Shown: positions 52,878 through 63,563 of the stretch, piece after piece
Numbering within the stretch: the stretch's first letter is position 1
Layout of the letters: each line of letters starts with the position of its first letter
Position numbers and translations under genes: made by a program
From: Platanthera guangdongensis
Lineage: Eukaryota; Streptophyta; Magnoliopsida; Asparagales; Orchidaceae
Length of the DNA stretch: 64,000 bases
NCBI GenBank assembly: GCA_039583875.1
Contig: CM077150.1
Location: 5,350,332 to 5,414,331, forward strand
Reading direction: 5' to 3'
Notes under the pieces: generated by a model
Database searches by the model: none
Seen by the model: the letters and a program-made list of their open reading frames with translations, nothing else
Told to the model about the DNA's origin: nothing

Positions 52878-53041
52878 CACTTTTTGTTCATTACATTTTT
52901 CGTCGTTCAATACTTGCAATTTTGATGTAGCCTTCTGATATGATGAAATCGCAGGTGTCCTTGTTCATGGCATTAAGAGTGAAATGGGTGCAAGGAGACC
53001 CCGAGCAGACCCGCTGACCAGGCTCTGCTCTAGCTGGCAGG
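52878..53041 (+). other. Short 3' non-coding segment ending in a piece of the 86-bp array
   Basis: Non-coding, just after the integrase stop. Its last 50 bp (52992-53041) match the 86-bp array unit found again at 57715-58668, showing that the nested element landed in the array. Confidence 0.8.
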
Positions 53042-55251
53042 TGTAACGACCTAAAATAAAAATCCGTATAAATGTTTTGAGAATATCCCCGATGATGAAA
53101 AGAGACATATTTTATGATCTTTTCCTTGCATGATGATTTTTATGGGTTGCCTTTTAAAATTATATGGACTTGTTTGATGTATATGTGGGCTATGTGCTTA
53201 TGGGTTGAACTATTATGGGTTGTTTTGTTTGTTGTGCAGGCTTGGTATGATGTGCTGGCTGAGTGTTGAAGTGCTGGCTTGGTGTGATGTGATGGCTGTG
53301 TTTTGAAGTGCTGGCTGGGTGTGTTGTACTGGCTGGAATGAGGTGCTGGCTGTTTTGGAAGAGCTGGCTGTGCTAGGTGTTGATTATGTGTATATTTGGG
53401 TTCGGTACTTAACATCTGGAGCGGTGGTTTGGCTGGACATTGTCGCTAGCCGCTGAGTTCACTGTTTAAATGTCGGGCCGATACTTCGTTCTCTCGCACT
53501 TCTGCTTCTGCGAATTTCGCGGCCTCCTTCTCCTCCTTCGTCTTTCTTCGGCTGCTCCTCTATGACAAAGAGGCATCTCTTCTTTATCTTCCTCTCCTGC
53601 TACTTCCTTCTCTGTGCCGAGCCATTTGAGTTGTCGTTGCTGTGCTCCCGTGCCGACGCTGCTTTGCCGCCGAGTCGCGTGCGCTGACGACTCTGCTGGA
53701 CCGATTAGAGCTGCTCTGTTTCCTCATCTTCTTTGCTGAGCTGTTGTAGCGTTGTTGCTGTTCCTTTCTTCTTCTGTTAGGGCTGCTGTTGTCGACCTCC
53801 TTTTGTTACTGCGTCAAGGTTCTCCCTCTTCTTCTCTGGCCGGTTATTTCTCTGCTTCTTTTTTTTTCTACTGCTACACCCGAGTATTACCTCTCCTATT
53901 TTTACAGTTGCTTCTCTTGCTGTCTCTGCTCCTGAGTTAGGGTTCCTGCTGCTCCTGAGCCTCTCCTGTGTAGCTGCTGCCACCACGAGGTTGCCGCCAC
54001 TTCTTGTAGCTGCTCCTGAGCTGCCGCCTCCCTGCTGCTTTTTCATTTGACTGGTTTAGTTTATGTGCTCTACTTGGGTTAATTTTTGGTTTTCATTTCT
54101 GATTTTGGGAGATTATGTTGTAAGCCAAGTTCAATTTTATGCGTTGTTGGACAATTGGATTAAGAGGACGGGAAGTCCATTTGGGGGGCTGGCTTTTAGC
54201 CCAATTTTGAGGTATATGACGAGTTGTCCGGCAAAGCATAAAGCTTTGGCATTTAATTGGTATTTTTGACTATTATTTAACTTTCCAATACAACTCTTGC
54301 GCCCCATGTTACAACGAGACGCAACCCAAGTTAAGATGCGTGTTATTTCAATGGTTCCCAAAGCTTAAAACTTTGAGGATGCCGTCCCGTGACAACCGTG
54401 ACATCCATGCGGCAAGGGATATGAATAAAGGAAAGAAAAGAGTGAGTATTTTATTTCTTGAAATTATGGGTATTCAATCATTTTGTCATATTTAATGTCT
54501 TTGAACAAACTTGCATGTGCATGAGTTTTTCCTTAAAGACATATCGCTAAAGAAATAAAGTGGGTGATGGGACAATTAAGCGATAATTATTCTGAGGGAA
54601 ATTATTTTATTAAAAACTCCTATTTACGCGGCAAGATAAAATTCAATTAAAGGTCTGCATGGGGAAATGTGATGGCTTCGAATCCGATGATGTGGAGGCA
54701 TCCACTGATGGATTCACCAGTAGGGGTGAGCCTACACTTACGTTCTTCGGGGGCGGGTCCCAATTCAGATGCATCACCGGAGCATTTCTCATTTTATGTA
54801 ACTAAAGTTAAGGGAATAATTTAAGGACTGATATTGAAAATAATCAAGTGACTAATTTTATTGTACTGTAAGCATATTGGTATCATCCATCTTGTTTGCA
54901 TGTATAACTGTTTCACGAAATTCTGTTCTCACATAGTCATAAATTTTTATAACTAACCCAGAGTGGACACATTTTTTTAGGAAGCAGGACCAACTCCAAG
55001 TGGAACGCGCAGGATCTTGGCAACTGAACTGGTAAAAGCACTAATTGAAGCCCGGGACTGGCATAGAGCTCGTTGTACTGGACCTATGTGTGTCTATTGT
55101 AATAAGTCTATATAGTATATGTAAATAATCGGTGTAAATAAATAAAAAGATGGAATAAAATTGTACTGTTCTTAAATATGTTGCGACTCTATTGACTCTC
55201 TGTTCAATTTCTGAAATCATTGGGAAGCCACGGAGATTTTGGGTCTTCACA
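53042..55251 (+). repeat. 5' LTR of the nested element
   Basis: 2,210 bp from tgtaacgacc to gggtcttcaca. It contains a minisatellite-like stretch of gtgctggctg motifs (53237-53390) and C/T-rich low-complexity sequence whose open frames are artefacts. Confidence 0.85.
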
Positions 55252-55254
55252 ACT

Positions 55255-55266
55255 TGGTATCAGAGC
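55255..55266 (+). promoter_or_regulatory. Primer-binding site of the nested element
   Basis: tggtatcagagc, 3 bp after the LTR. Confidence 0.9.
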
Positions 55267-55469
55267 ACGGTTCAGGTGTCAATAGAATATGCCGTAACAT
55301 AAATAGTACGAAAACATTGCATCTAAGTTACATTCATTGATAGGAACATGTCCAAGTCTATTCTAGCTGCCGCAGCCAACGCCGTCGAGAGAATCAAGAT
55401 GATCATGTCTATCAAGCAGCCACCAGATCCGAGGAGAGTGACAACGGGCATCAACAACCCCGACGTCCT

Positions 55470-56177
55470 TTGGATTTCGTGTTATCAATAGCCGAAGCTT
55501 TTAAGCTAGCTTTTCCTACGTTAGCCACTTTAGGACCCACACTTCCCCAAGAAAATCCTACTCCACCACATCAGCCACAACAACATCCAATGAACCCTTC
55601 GCCAAATCTCCCTCCTAGAGTAGAAGCTCTGACGCCCAAACACTGTCAAATGGACTTCGACCTTAAACAGTTTATGGAATTAAAAATACTGACGTTTGTT
55701 GGAGGCCTATCTCCCTTAGAAACAGTAGATTGGATACTGCGAATTGAAACAATCTTCTAAGTCATGTGTTGCCCAGAGGACCGGAAAGTTGAACTTTTGT
55801 CATTTGTGCTGGAGGGAACCGCGAAGCGTTGGTGGAACAACTTAGTCGCCACAAAATTTACGGGACGTAAAGCTGTGACGAAATGTGCCAAGTGTGGCAG
55901 AAATCACCGAGTTGAATGCTTGACTGGCGTTTGTTATTATTGTCGTGAGCCGGGTCACACAAAGAAGAATTGCCCAAAGCTCCGGAATAAAGCAATCAAT
56001 TCACAACCTCCACTGCAGCAGCAATTATATCAAATGCTTGCTGAATCATTCGCATCAGCACCATCACCAACGTCTGCACCAGTACCTGCACCTGCTCCTG
56101 TACCAGCCCCAACGCCACCCCAAGAAGGCCCAACTGATCGATTAGTTTTTCCCCGGGCTTATACCTATGGGAAATAG
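55470..56177 (+). pseudogene. Internally deleted gag of the nested element
   Basis: The frame begins near 55347 (a MSKSILAAAANAVERIKM-like start) and is clear from 55470. The gag core shows FVGGLSPLETVDWILRIETI, then after a TAA at 55758 CCPEDRKVELLSFVLEGTAK and RWWNNLVATKF. It jumps directly to two zinc knuckles, KCAKCGRNHRVECLTG and CYYCREPGHTKKNCPKL, and ends in a Pro-Ala-rich tail before a TAG. The central gag (between WW and the knuckles) is missing, and no protease or pol follows. It could be mobilised only by a relative. Confidence 0.8.
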
Positions 56178-56238
56178 GTTATGTTCCACATAGCATAGTA
56201 GTTTTCGGGGACGAAAACTCCTAAAGGAGGGTAGGATT

Positions 56239-57690
56239 TGTAACGACCTAAAATAAAAATCCGTATAAATATTTTGAGAATATCCCCGATGATGAAAAGA
56301 CACATATTTTATGATTTTTTTCTTGCATGATGATTTTTATGGGTTGCCTTTTTAAATTATATGGACTTGTTTGATGTATATGTGGGCTATGTGCTTATGG
56401 GCTGAACTATTATGGGATGTTTTGTTTGTTGTGCTGGCTTGGTATGATGTGTTGGTTGAGTGTTGAAGTACTGGCTTGGTGTGATGTGCTGGCTGTGTTT
56501 TGAAGTGCTGGCTGGGTGTGTTGTGCTGGCTGTGTTTTGAAGTGCTGGCTGGGTGTGTTGTGCTGGCTGGAATGAGGTGCTGGCTATTTTGGAAGAGCTG
56601 GATGTGTTAGGTGTTGATTATGTGTATATTTGGGTTCGGTACTTAACATCTGGAGCGGTGGTTTGGCTGGACATTGTCGCTAGCCGCTGAGTTCACTGTT
56701 TAAATGTCGGGCCGCTACTTCGTTCTCTTGCACTTATGCTTCTGCGAATCCCGCGGCCTCCTTCTCCTCCGTCTTCGTCTTTCTCCAGCTGCTCCTCTAC
56801 GACAAAGAGGCATCTCTTCTCTATCTTCCTCTCCTGCTACTTCCTTCTCTGTGCCGAGCCACTTGAGCTGTCGTTGTTGTGCTCCCGTGCCGATGCTGCT
56901 TTGCCGCCGAGTCGCGTGCGTCGACGACTCTGCTGGACCGATTAGGGTTGCTTTGTTTCCTCATCTTCTTTGCTGAGCTTCTGTAGCGCTGCTGCTGTTC
57001 CTTTCTTCTTTTGTTAGGGTTGCTGTTGCCGATCTCCTGTTACTGCGTCAAGGTTCTCCCTCTTCTTCTCTGGCCGATTATTTCTCTGCTTCTTCTTGTT
57101 TTTCTACTGCTACACCCGAGTATTACCTCTCCTGTTTTTACAGTTGCTGCTCTTGCTGTCTCTGCTCCTGAGTTAGGGTTCTTGCTGCTCCTGAGCCTCT
57201 CCTGTGTAGCTGCTGCCACCGCGAGGTTGCCGCCACTTCTTGTAGCTGCTCCCGAGCTACCGTCTCCCTGCTGCCTTTTTCATTTGACGGGTTTAGTTTA
57301 TATGCTCTACTTGGATTAATTTTTGGTTTTTATTTTTGATTTTGGGAGATTATGTTGTAAGCCAAGTTCAATTTTATGCATTGTTGGACAATTGGATTAA
57401 GAGGACAGGAAGTCCATTTGGGGGGCTGGCTTTTAGCCCAATTTTGGGGTATATGACGAGTTGTCCGGCAAAGCATAAAGCTTTGGCCCTTAATTGGTAT
57501 TTTTAATTATTATTTAACTTTCCAATACAACTCTTACCCTCCATGTTACAACGAGACGCAACCCAAGTTAAGATGCGTGTTATTTCAATGGTTCCCAAAG
57601 CTTAAAACTTCGAGTATGGCGTCCCGTGATAACTGTGACATCCATGCGACAAGAGATATGAATAAAGGAAAGGAAAGAGTGAATAAAGGA
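56239..57690 (+). repeat. Truncated 3' LTR of the nested element
   Basis: It matches the first about 1,450 bp of the 5' LTR and lacks the last about 760 bp. It has one extra copy of a 38-bp tgttttgaagtgctggctg-containing unit relative to the 5' LTR (56480-56570). Confidence 0.85.
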
Positions 57691-57714
57691 AAGGAAAGGA
57701 AAGGATATGCATAA

Positions 57715-58668
57715 AACTCACTCGGTGGTTGGTGATGGTTTGGAGAGGAGACCCCGAGCAGACCAGCTGACCAGACTCTCATCTAGCTGGCAGGGTTGTA
57801 GGCTCACTCGGTGGTTGGAGATGGTTTGGAGAGGAGACCCCGAGCAGACCCGCTGACCAGGCTCTCATCTAGCTGGCAGGGCTGTAGGCTCACTCGGTGG
57901 TTGGAGATGATTTAGAGAGGAGACCGCGAGCAGACCCGCTGACCAGGCTCTCACCTAGCTGGCAGGGCTGTAAGCTCACTCGGTGGTTGGAGATGGATTA
58001 GAGAGGAGACCCCGAGCAGACCCGCTGACCAGACTCTCATCTAGCTGGCAGGGTTGTAGGCTCACTCGGTGGTTGGAGTTGGTTTGGAGAGGAGACCCCG
58101 AGCAGACTCGCTGACCAGACTCCCACCTAGCTGGCAGGACTGTAGGCTCACTCGGTGGTTGGTGATGGTTTGGACAGGAGACCCTGAGCAGACCTGCTGA
58201 CCAGGCTCTCACCTAACTGGCAGGGTTGTAGGCTCACTCAGTGGTTGGAGATGGTTTGGAGAGGAGACCCCGAGCAGACCCGCTGACCAAACTCTCATCT
58301 AGCTGGCAGAGCTGTAGGCTCACTCGGTGGTTGAAGATAGTTTGGAGAGAAGACCCCGAGCAGACCCGCTGACCAGGCTCTCATCTAGCTGGCATGGCTG
58401 TAGGCTCACTCGGTGGTTGGAGATAGTTTGGAGCGGAGATCCCAAGCAGACCCGCTGACCAGGCTCTCATCTAGCTGGCAGAGCTGTAGGCTCACTTGGT
58501 GGTTGGAGATAGTTTGGAGCGGAGACCCCGAGCAGACCGGCTGACCGGGCTCTCATCTAGCTGCCAGGACTGTAGGCTCACTCGGTGGTTGGAGATGATT
58601 TGGAGAGGAGACTCCGAGCAGACCCGCTGAGCAGGCTCTCATCTAGCTGGCATGGTTGTAGGTTCACT
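57715..58668 (+). repeat. 86-bp tandem array (about 11 units) in the Tat 3' region
   Basis: Units open ggctcactcggtggttgg, continue with agaggagaccccgagcag and acccgctgaccaggctctca, and end tagctggcagggctgta. The spacing is 86 bp throughout, with a few substitutions between units. A partial unit lies on the other side of the nested element (52992-53041). Known biology: the 3' UTR of Tat-lineage elements is hypervariable and can seed satellite repeats. Confidence 0.92.
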
Positions 58669-59192
58669 CGGGGGCAAGTCAAGTGGTAGGAGCTCACTAA
58701 GAAAGGTGTCTATACTTATTAGGGAATTGGTAGAGGGTTCTTATGAAAAGGAAGGATTGGAGGCAATACAAGTGAGGATGAGCATTTCAGACCGGCGCTC
58801 GGTGAGGGTGGTCTCGCTCACAGCGAGCGGGTATTCACTGTCAGAGGCACAGGTCTCGCATAAGAAGGGGGACTTATCATGAAGAGTGGTTTGATCTCCA
58901 AGGTCTACCCGTGTTGGGTTCATCTCGCGACGAGACGAGGGCAAAAGGCTAGATGGTCTCGCGTTCGGCAGTGGCGAGGAGAAGTCCAACGATTAGCGCT
59001 CTGAACTAACTCTCAAGCGAGATGGCAATAGATAAAGCAATGAAATAAGAAAGAGCGAAAAGTTATTAACAAAAATCTCCTTGTTCATTACAAAAATAAA
59101 GGAGGGAGGTATCCCCATGAAACATCACTATCAGAAAAGTTTACAAGTACAAGAGACAAAAAGGGGGGCAATCTCAAGACTCTGACACCCCT
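58669..59192 (+). other. Non-coding spacer between the array and antisense gene 1
   Basis: No protein is seen. It contains the terminator side of antisense gene 1, whose stop codon is at 59195-59193. Repeated gtctcgc phrases are shared with the antisense genes and LTR. Confidence 0.5.
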
Positions 59193-61146
59193 TCACTCCT
59201 CGTCACTGGAGGTAGAGCTGTCATCCGTCTCGCCATATAGCTGGGGGACCAAGTCGCGGACCGTGACCGTCTCGACATCGTCCCTGACAACCCCCAGCTC
59301 CTTCATCATCTTCAGGACGAGCTCGGCTGTCTTGATATTAGCGTCTCGGCAGATGGCGTCGACCTCGTCCAAAGAGTAATGAGTTGGCGGGGATCTTGGA
59401 ACGGATCTGAGTGAGAATGAAGCACGGTGTTGTCCAGGAGACTGGCGTTCTCAACCTTCAATTTCTTGTTCTCCCCCTCCAAAGCCGCAATACGCGAGCG
59501 CATTCGATTGGCCGTCTCGGCATCCTGCGAGAAGGCTATCAGTCAACAAAAGTTCATGTAGAGCTAGCAGGTGAAACTGGCGAGTGGCAGTTAAAAAGCT
59601 TACCACGTCGCCCTGGCTTCGGGCGAGAAGGTTGTCAGCGACTGCCAGCAGCTTCTCGAGGTCATTTGACTTCTCGCGTTCCGCAGCAAGGCTGGTCTCG
59701 GCCTCCTTCCACTTCTTGTTATTGAAGACAAGACGACGCGAGATTCGATGCGAGAGCTCCATGGAGCGAAATTGGGCGTGAGCAGACTTCAAGACGAGGT
59801 CTCGCGACAGCTCGTTGTCGAAGGGCTCAGCTCCAGGACCACCATAAAGCCCATACCCGAGGGAGAAGGCATGACTGGTGGGCGGGTCTTGCTCCTTCCA
59901 GGAGGGAAGGAGAGAGGACACCGACACGCGATTGGAGTCCTTCTCCCACAAAAGTACCGGCTCGTCGGCGGCGTCGTTCACCACGGGCCCCATATTATAA
60001 TTCGGATGCGAGGCGGGGGCCGGGCGGCTGGAAAAACCAGCTTCGCGAGGGGGAAGCTCGGTGGGCTGGGCAGAGGTGGTGGCGGTTCGGTCAGGTGGGG
60101 CCATCTCGCGGGCAGGCGAGACGGCTTGATGGCGAGGTGAGGGAGATCTTTCCACAGAAATGGGGGTCAGAGACCCCAACATTTCCTTCCTTTCCTTGGG
60201 AGCAGCTCCTTTTTTCTCCTTTGGGAATGACACAGCCATTTTCATCTTCTTCTTTGGGCTATGCCGAGAGGTAGCGGCATCGTCCCCAGACCTTTTCTTC
60301 GGGGCGGGAGTCAGCGTTTCCTTTGCTGCCTCTGCCGCCATGTTGGCAAGGGCGAGACCCTTGTTGCTCAGGTAAGGGGAATGGACGGGGATAGTCCTCT
60401 CTCCTGAGCAAGAAAACGGTTAGAATGAAACAAGAAGACGGTAAGCATAATATTAAGAGGGCACGAGTATACCTTCACCGGGGAGGACGGGATGGAGCGA
60501 GTCGAGATCTCGCTGTAAGTAATTGACTTCAAAATTTTTCTCCATGAATAAGTCGCGGAGAGCCTTTTCAGCACCCCCAACCTTGGCGGCCTCGTAGTAC
60601 ACCTCGGCAGGCGACACCGGGGCGAGAGGGACGCCTCCCAGGTTCCCGCGAATGAAGACAAAGCGGGTGAGCCCGTGGTGGTTCTTATTAGGCGTCTCAC
60701 ACACCTTCAGACCCTGGCCGGTGAAGTAGGAGACGCCATCGTCTTTGGCGTGGTAGACGAACAACTTGCGGAAGACAGTAAGACTGAACTCGATGCGCTC
60801 GCGGCGCAGGTAGCTGGCGAAAGCGACCAACATCGAGACGGCGTTTGGGTTGAGCTGTGCGGGGACAACGCCGAAATATTTCAAAGCTTGTTTTACCTCT
60901 GGCCAGAGGGGGAGTCTTAGTCCCGCCTCGAAGTGCGAGACAGGGAAGGCGAGTTTCGCTGGAGTAGAAGGTGTTAATCGCCTCGCCGACCTTTGGCGGG
61001 CGAGACTCATACCCCTCAGCCAGGAACTCGCTGGCGAAGCGGTTGTAATCCTCTTCGGAGATTCTGCCGGGAGGGAAGTCGTGGTCGGCAAATCGCCTTC
61101 CGCAGCGGCTGCGGCCCTCGCCTTCTTCTACTCTCTTCTTCCCCAT
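59193..61146 (-). pseudogene. Antisense gene 1 of the Tat element (putative gypsy-type transposon protein), intron-containing
   Basis: On the strand opposite gag-pol, an ATG at 61146-61144 opens MGKKRVEEGEGRSRC. The frame shifts by one base near 60964 (INTFYS to AKLAFPVSHFEAGL) and continues with RLPLWPEVKQALKYFGVVPA, QLNPNAVSMLVAFASYLRRE and FVFIRGNLGGV. This matches the 'putative gypsy type transposon' domain (Pfam PF04195) as I know it. Two introns preserve frame: 60472-60404 (gtatac..cag, 69 bp) and 59603-59525 (gtaagc..cag, 79 bp). Exon 2 is Pro/Lys-rich with PKKRSG and SPKKKMKM (possible nuclear localisation signals), then helical. Exon 3 is a coiled coil (RIAALEGENKKLKVENASLL). It ends EDSSTSSDEE-like before TGA after another frame change. 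Its own TATA box is at 61306-61299. The role in the element is unknown. Confidence 0.75.
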
Positions 61147-61298
61147 GGCGAGCGAGACGACGGAAATAGAAGGGGATAGAAAAGAGAGGTGGAAGCGGGA
61201 CGCGAGAAGAGGTAGGCGAGGAGGAGCAGGCGAGAACTCTGGATCTCGGCAGCAGCAGGAAGCGATAGCGCAAGTGTAGAGCTTCTGGATCCGGGGGG

Positions 61299-61306
61299 TA
61301 TTTATA
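61299..61306 (-). promoter_or_regulatory. TATA box of antisense gene 1
   Basis: tataaata on the minus strand, 153 bp upstream of the ATG, with a ctctatctgc context and a purine/pyrimidine-rich flank. It suggests transcription independent of the LTR. Confidence 0.6.
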
Positions 61307-61689
61307 GCAGATAGAGAGAGAAGAAAAATGGGCGGGAAAGTGAGAAGGCAGAAGCCGAAGGGGCAACCCGACGGTTCATCTTCTCTCTCTCTCCTGACCC
61401 CGAGGCGCGGAACGCCGTGGCGACTTTTCCGATGAGCCAAAAAAAAAGTAGATTAATTAACACAGCTTTAATGAAAACCCAGCATGAAAGAGGTTGACAA
61501 AAATATCATAATAAAATATCATTATTTTGTCCTGCACGAAGCGGGCATCTCGTCCAAGGGGATCTAAATAACAAATTAATAATTAAGCAGGCGGGAGACC
61601 GATCAATACACAACAAAGTTACAAAGAAGCATTAAACAGGCGAGACGCTTAAACAGGCGAGACGAAGCCAAGACCCCTCAATTCTTGTG

Positions 61690-62634
61690 TCACTTCCAAT
61701 GGCCACCGCGAGATCCCGCGCATGGAGGGCGACTAGGTAGATGAAAGGCGCGGACGACGTCTAGACCGCGGCGCGCGAGACGGAGATGTTGGTCAGTCTC
61801 GCTTATGATGGCCTGGGGGTTTGTCTCATCTATTACAGCGTCGGTATCGACCACGGCAGAGAGGCGAGCGCACTCAGTTTCCAGCCAGTCAATGCGCCGA
61901 TCGGTAGCTTGCTTCTCCCGTTCCATCTCGCGGATGACGTGAGTGTATTTTCGAAACATCCTGGCCGTCCGGCGCTTCATCTCCAGAGGATCCATGTGAT
62001 CACCCAGGTAGTCTTCGATCTCATCTGGGCGAGGAAGAGGCGAGAGGGGAGACGGCGCGGGGGAATCCTCAGTACCCGAGTCAAACTGGATACCTGCGTA
62101 ACAAAAAAGTGGAAGATCATAATGAAGGGTGGTCTCGCAAGAAGGCTAGCCCGGTGGTCTCGAATGTGCCCGGTAAGGGAATAGGAATCTGTGTGAAGCG
62201 AAAGGACGGGATGAGTTTACTTACTTGGGATGCGAGAGTTCCCCACAAGCCACGAGAGGTCTTCTTTCCTCGTGGTAAGGGGGTGAGGATTCCTGAGGCG
62301 AGTCGGAGCGTTGATAATGTTGGTCGGTAACGTCAAGAGGGTTCGCAGGCATGGGGGAATCAGCGAGGTTTCCCTGAAATAGCATGGTCAATAGGCGAGA
62401 CGATACAAGAAAAGAGAGGCGAGAGGAGAAGTCAAGAATCACCTGTCTCTCCCCAGAGGACGCGGGAGGAAGTGTATCGGCTGTCGAAGGTGCCGAAGTG
62501 GTCGCGCCGGTCGATAATGGAGGGCCGGCGGTTTTTGTCTTCTTCGGGCGAGACGATGAAGGTGCTGAAGCGGGGGTGCGGACCAGAGATGGGACCAGGG
62601 CAGCCACATTGGCTTTATTTTGCTTCCGAACCAT
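61690..62634 (-). pseudogene. Antisense gene 2 of the Tat element, basic coiled-coil protein
   Basis: It opens at 62634 with MVRKQNKANVAALVPSLVRT and a SSSRPKKTKTAGPP nuclear-localisation-like stretch. A 69-bp intron (62442-62374, gtgatt..cag) leaves the frame intact whether spliced or not. A second intron (62224-62094, gtaagt..cag, 131 bp) joins exon 2 to FDSGTEDSPAPSPLSPLPRP, but the phase fits only another frame of exon 2, so an indel or alternative structure is likely. The last exon is a coiled coil (MFRKYTHVIREMEREKQATD, RRIDWLETECARLSAVVDTD) and ends GGHWK. I recognise no enzyme motif. A TATA box lies at 62740-62733. Confidence 0.6.
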
Positions 62635-62732
62635 TGCGAGACGCTCACGAAAGCTCTAGCTATGAGACATATTGAGGGTAGAAGAAAGGTGGAAATGAGA
62701 AAGGGGGCACTCCATGATGCGGTAGGGTCTCA

Positions 62733-62740
62733 TATTTATA
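62733..62740 (-). promoter_or_regulatory. TATA box of antisense gene 2
   Basis: tataaata on the minus strand about 100 bp upstream of the ATG at 62634, just inside the 3' LTR boundary. The layout mirrors antisense gene 1. Confidence 0.6.
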
Positions 62741-62834
62741 GACTCCGGGGGAGGGCCCGCCAAAGATTCTCATAAATGAACCCCAATGCCGCAAGTCTCG
62801 GTTGAATTTTCTTTCCGAGTTTGGGGCAACCTCG

Positions 62835-62850
62835 AAAAGAGCGGGGATTG
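62835..62850 (+). promoter_or_regulatory. Polypurine tract of the Tat element
   Basis: aaaagagcggggattg immediately precedes the 3' LTR. Confidence 0.7.
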
Positions 62851-63558
62851 TGTACAACCTTGGGCTCGCGGGAGGCGGCTCAGGCAGTCAGGCAGAGAAG
62901 CTGGCGAGAGGGATTGGATAGGCGAGTGGGACCATGTGGTCCACTCGCAGAAGGCGAGACGGGTCTCGGCACTGTAGGCGAGAAGTCCTCTAGGGCGCGG
63001 GCTGGCCCTTGAGGGCGAGATGACTCCCTTAAGACGGGAGGCCAGCGAGACGAGCAGGTGGGCTCGTCTCGCTCGTTGGTCGTTTCCCCACTCGCCATAT
63101 AGAAGGAAGGATGTTTTGACCTTCTTACCCCCAGGGGGGATTTTACTCTTCTACCCCGGGTAATTTTACCCTTCTACCCTCGGTGGTCTGCATATAGTCC
63201 TTTAGAACAGCGGAGTTTGGCTGTTGGCAGACCCAACCCAGGGTATTTTGGTAGATTCAGGTTTGTTCAGTATTATTATTTGCAGATCAGACTCAGAGGC
63301 CTATAAATAGACCGATAAGGTGCCTTGAAGAGGTTGTTGAACTTTGTCATATTCTTCCTCAGAGGCACCTAGCTCAGCATTGGCTAGGGAGGGGAAGAAC
63401 TTCAGATTCTTCCGGGTAAGAGGTGGGACCTCCGAGCTGAGACCATCAGTCTGTTTCTGGTCCTGTGACTAACGTCGGGAGGGCGGTTCGAGAAGAGTAA
63501 GTGTGTGTTGCAGCTTCAGGTCCGAACTCTAGGTGGAACCGGATGACTGGTTTCAACA
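62851..63558 (+). repeat. 3' LTR of the Tat element
   Basis: 708 bp from tgtacaaccttggg to ggtttcaaca, a close copy of the 5' LTR with scattered substitutions. Confidence 0.9.
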
Positions 63559-63563
63559 AATGT

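Larger units (their letters stand above)
53042..57690 (+). mobile_element. Nested gag-only LTR retrotransposon with 2.2-kb LTRs
   Basis: The left LTR (53042-55251) and a truncated right LTR (56239 to about 57690) both open tgtaacgacctaaaataaaa. A perfect initiator-Met PBS (tggtatcagagc) follows the left LTR and an aaaggagggtaggat purine tract precedes the right. Only a deleted gag lies between; there is no pol. The long LTRs and gag with tandem zinc knuckles resemble Del/Tekay-type gypsy elements. The right LTR stops in an aaagg-rich stretch next to the 86-bp array, so its right target duplication (left flank gcagg) is lost. Confidence 0.85.
46225..63558 (+). mobile_element. Giant Tat-lineage Ty3/gypsy retrotransposon (17.3 kb)
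   Basis: Both LTRs are 708 bp and the flanks carry aatgt (46220-46224 and 63559-63563). The plus strand encodes gag, protease, RT, RNase H, a second RNase H-like domain and integrase up to 52877. The extra RNase H and a very long region between integrase and the 3' LTR are hallmarks of the Tat group (Ogre, Retand, Grande relatives). That 3' region holds a tandem array (57715-58668), a nested gag-only element (53042 to about 57690) and two antisense genes (59193-61146 and 61690-62634). Stops in gag, pol and the antisense genes show it is no longer autonomous. Equal LTR lengths suggest a fairly recent insertion. Confidence 0.9.

Noticed and set aside
57715..58668. CRISPR-like array
   Set aside because: Units are contiguous without unique spacers, and the context is a plant retrotransposon. 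It is an ordinary tandem array.
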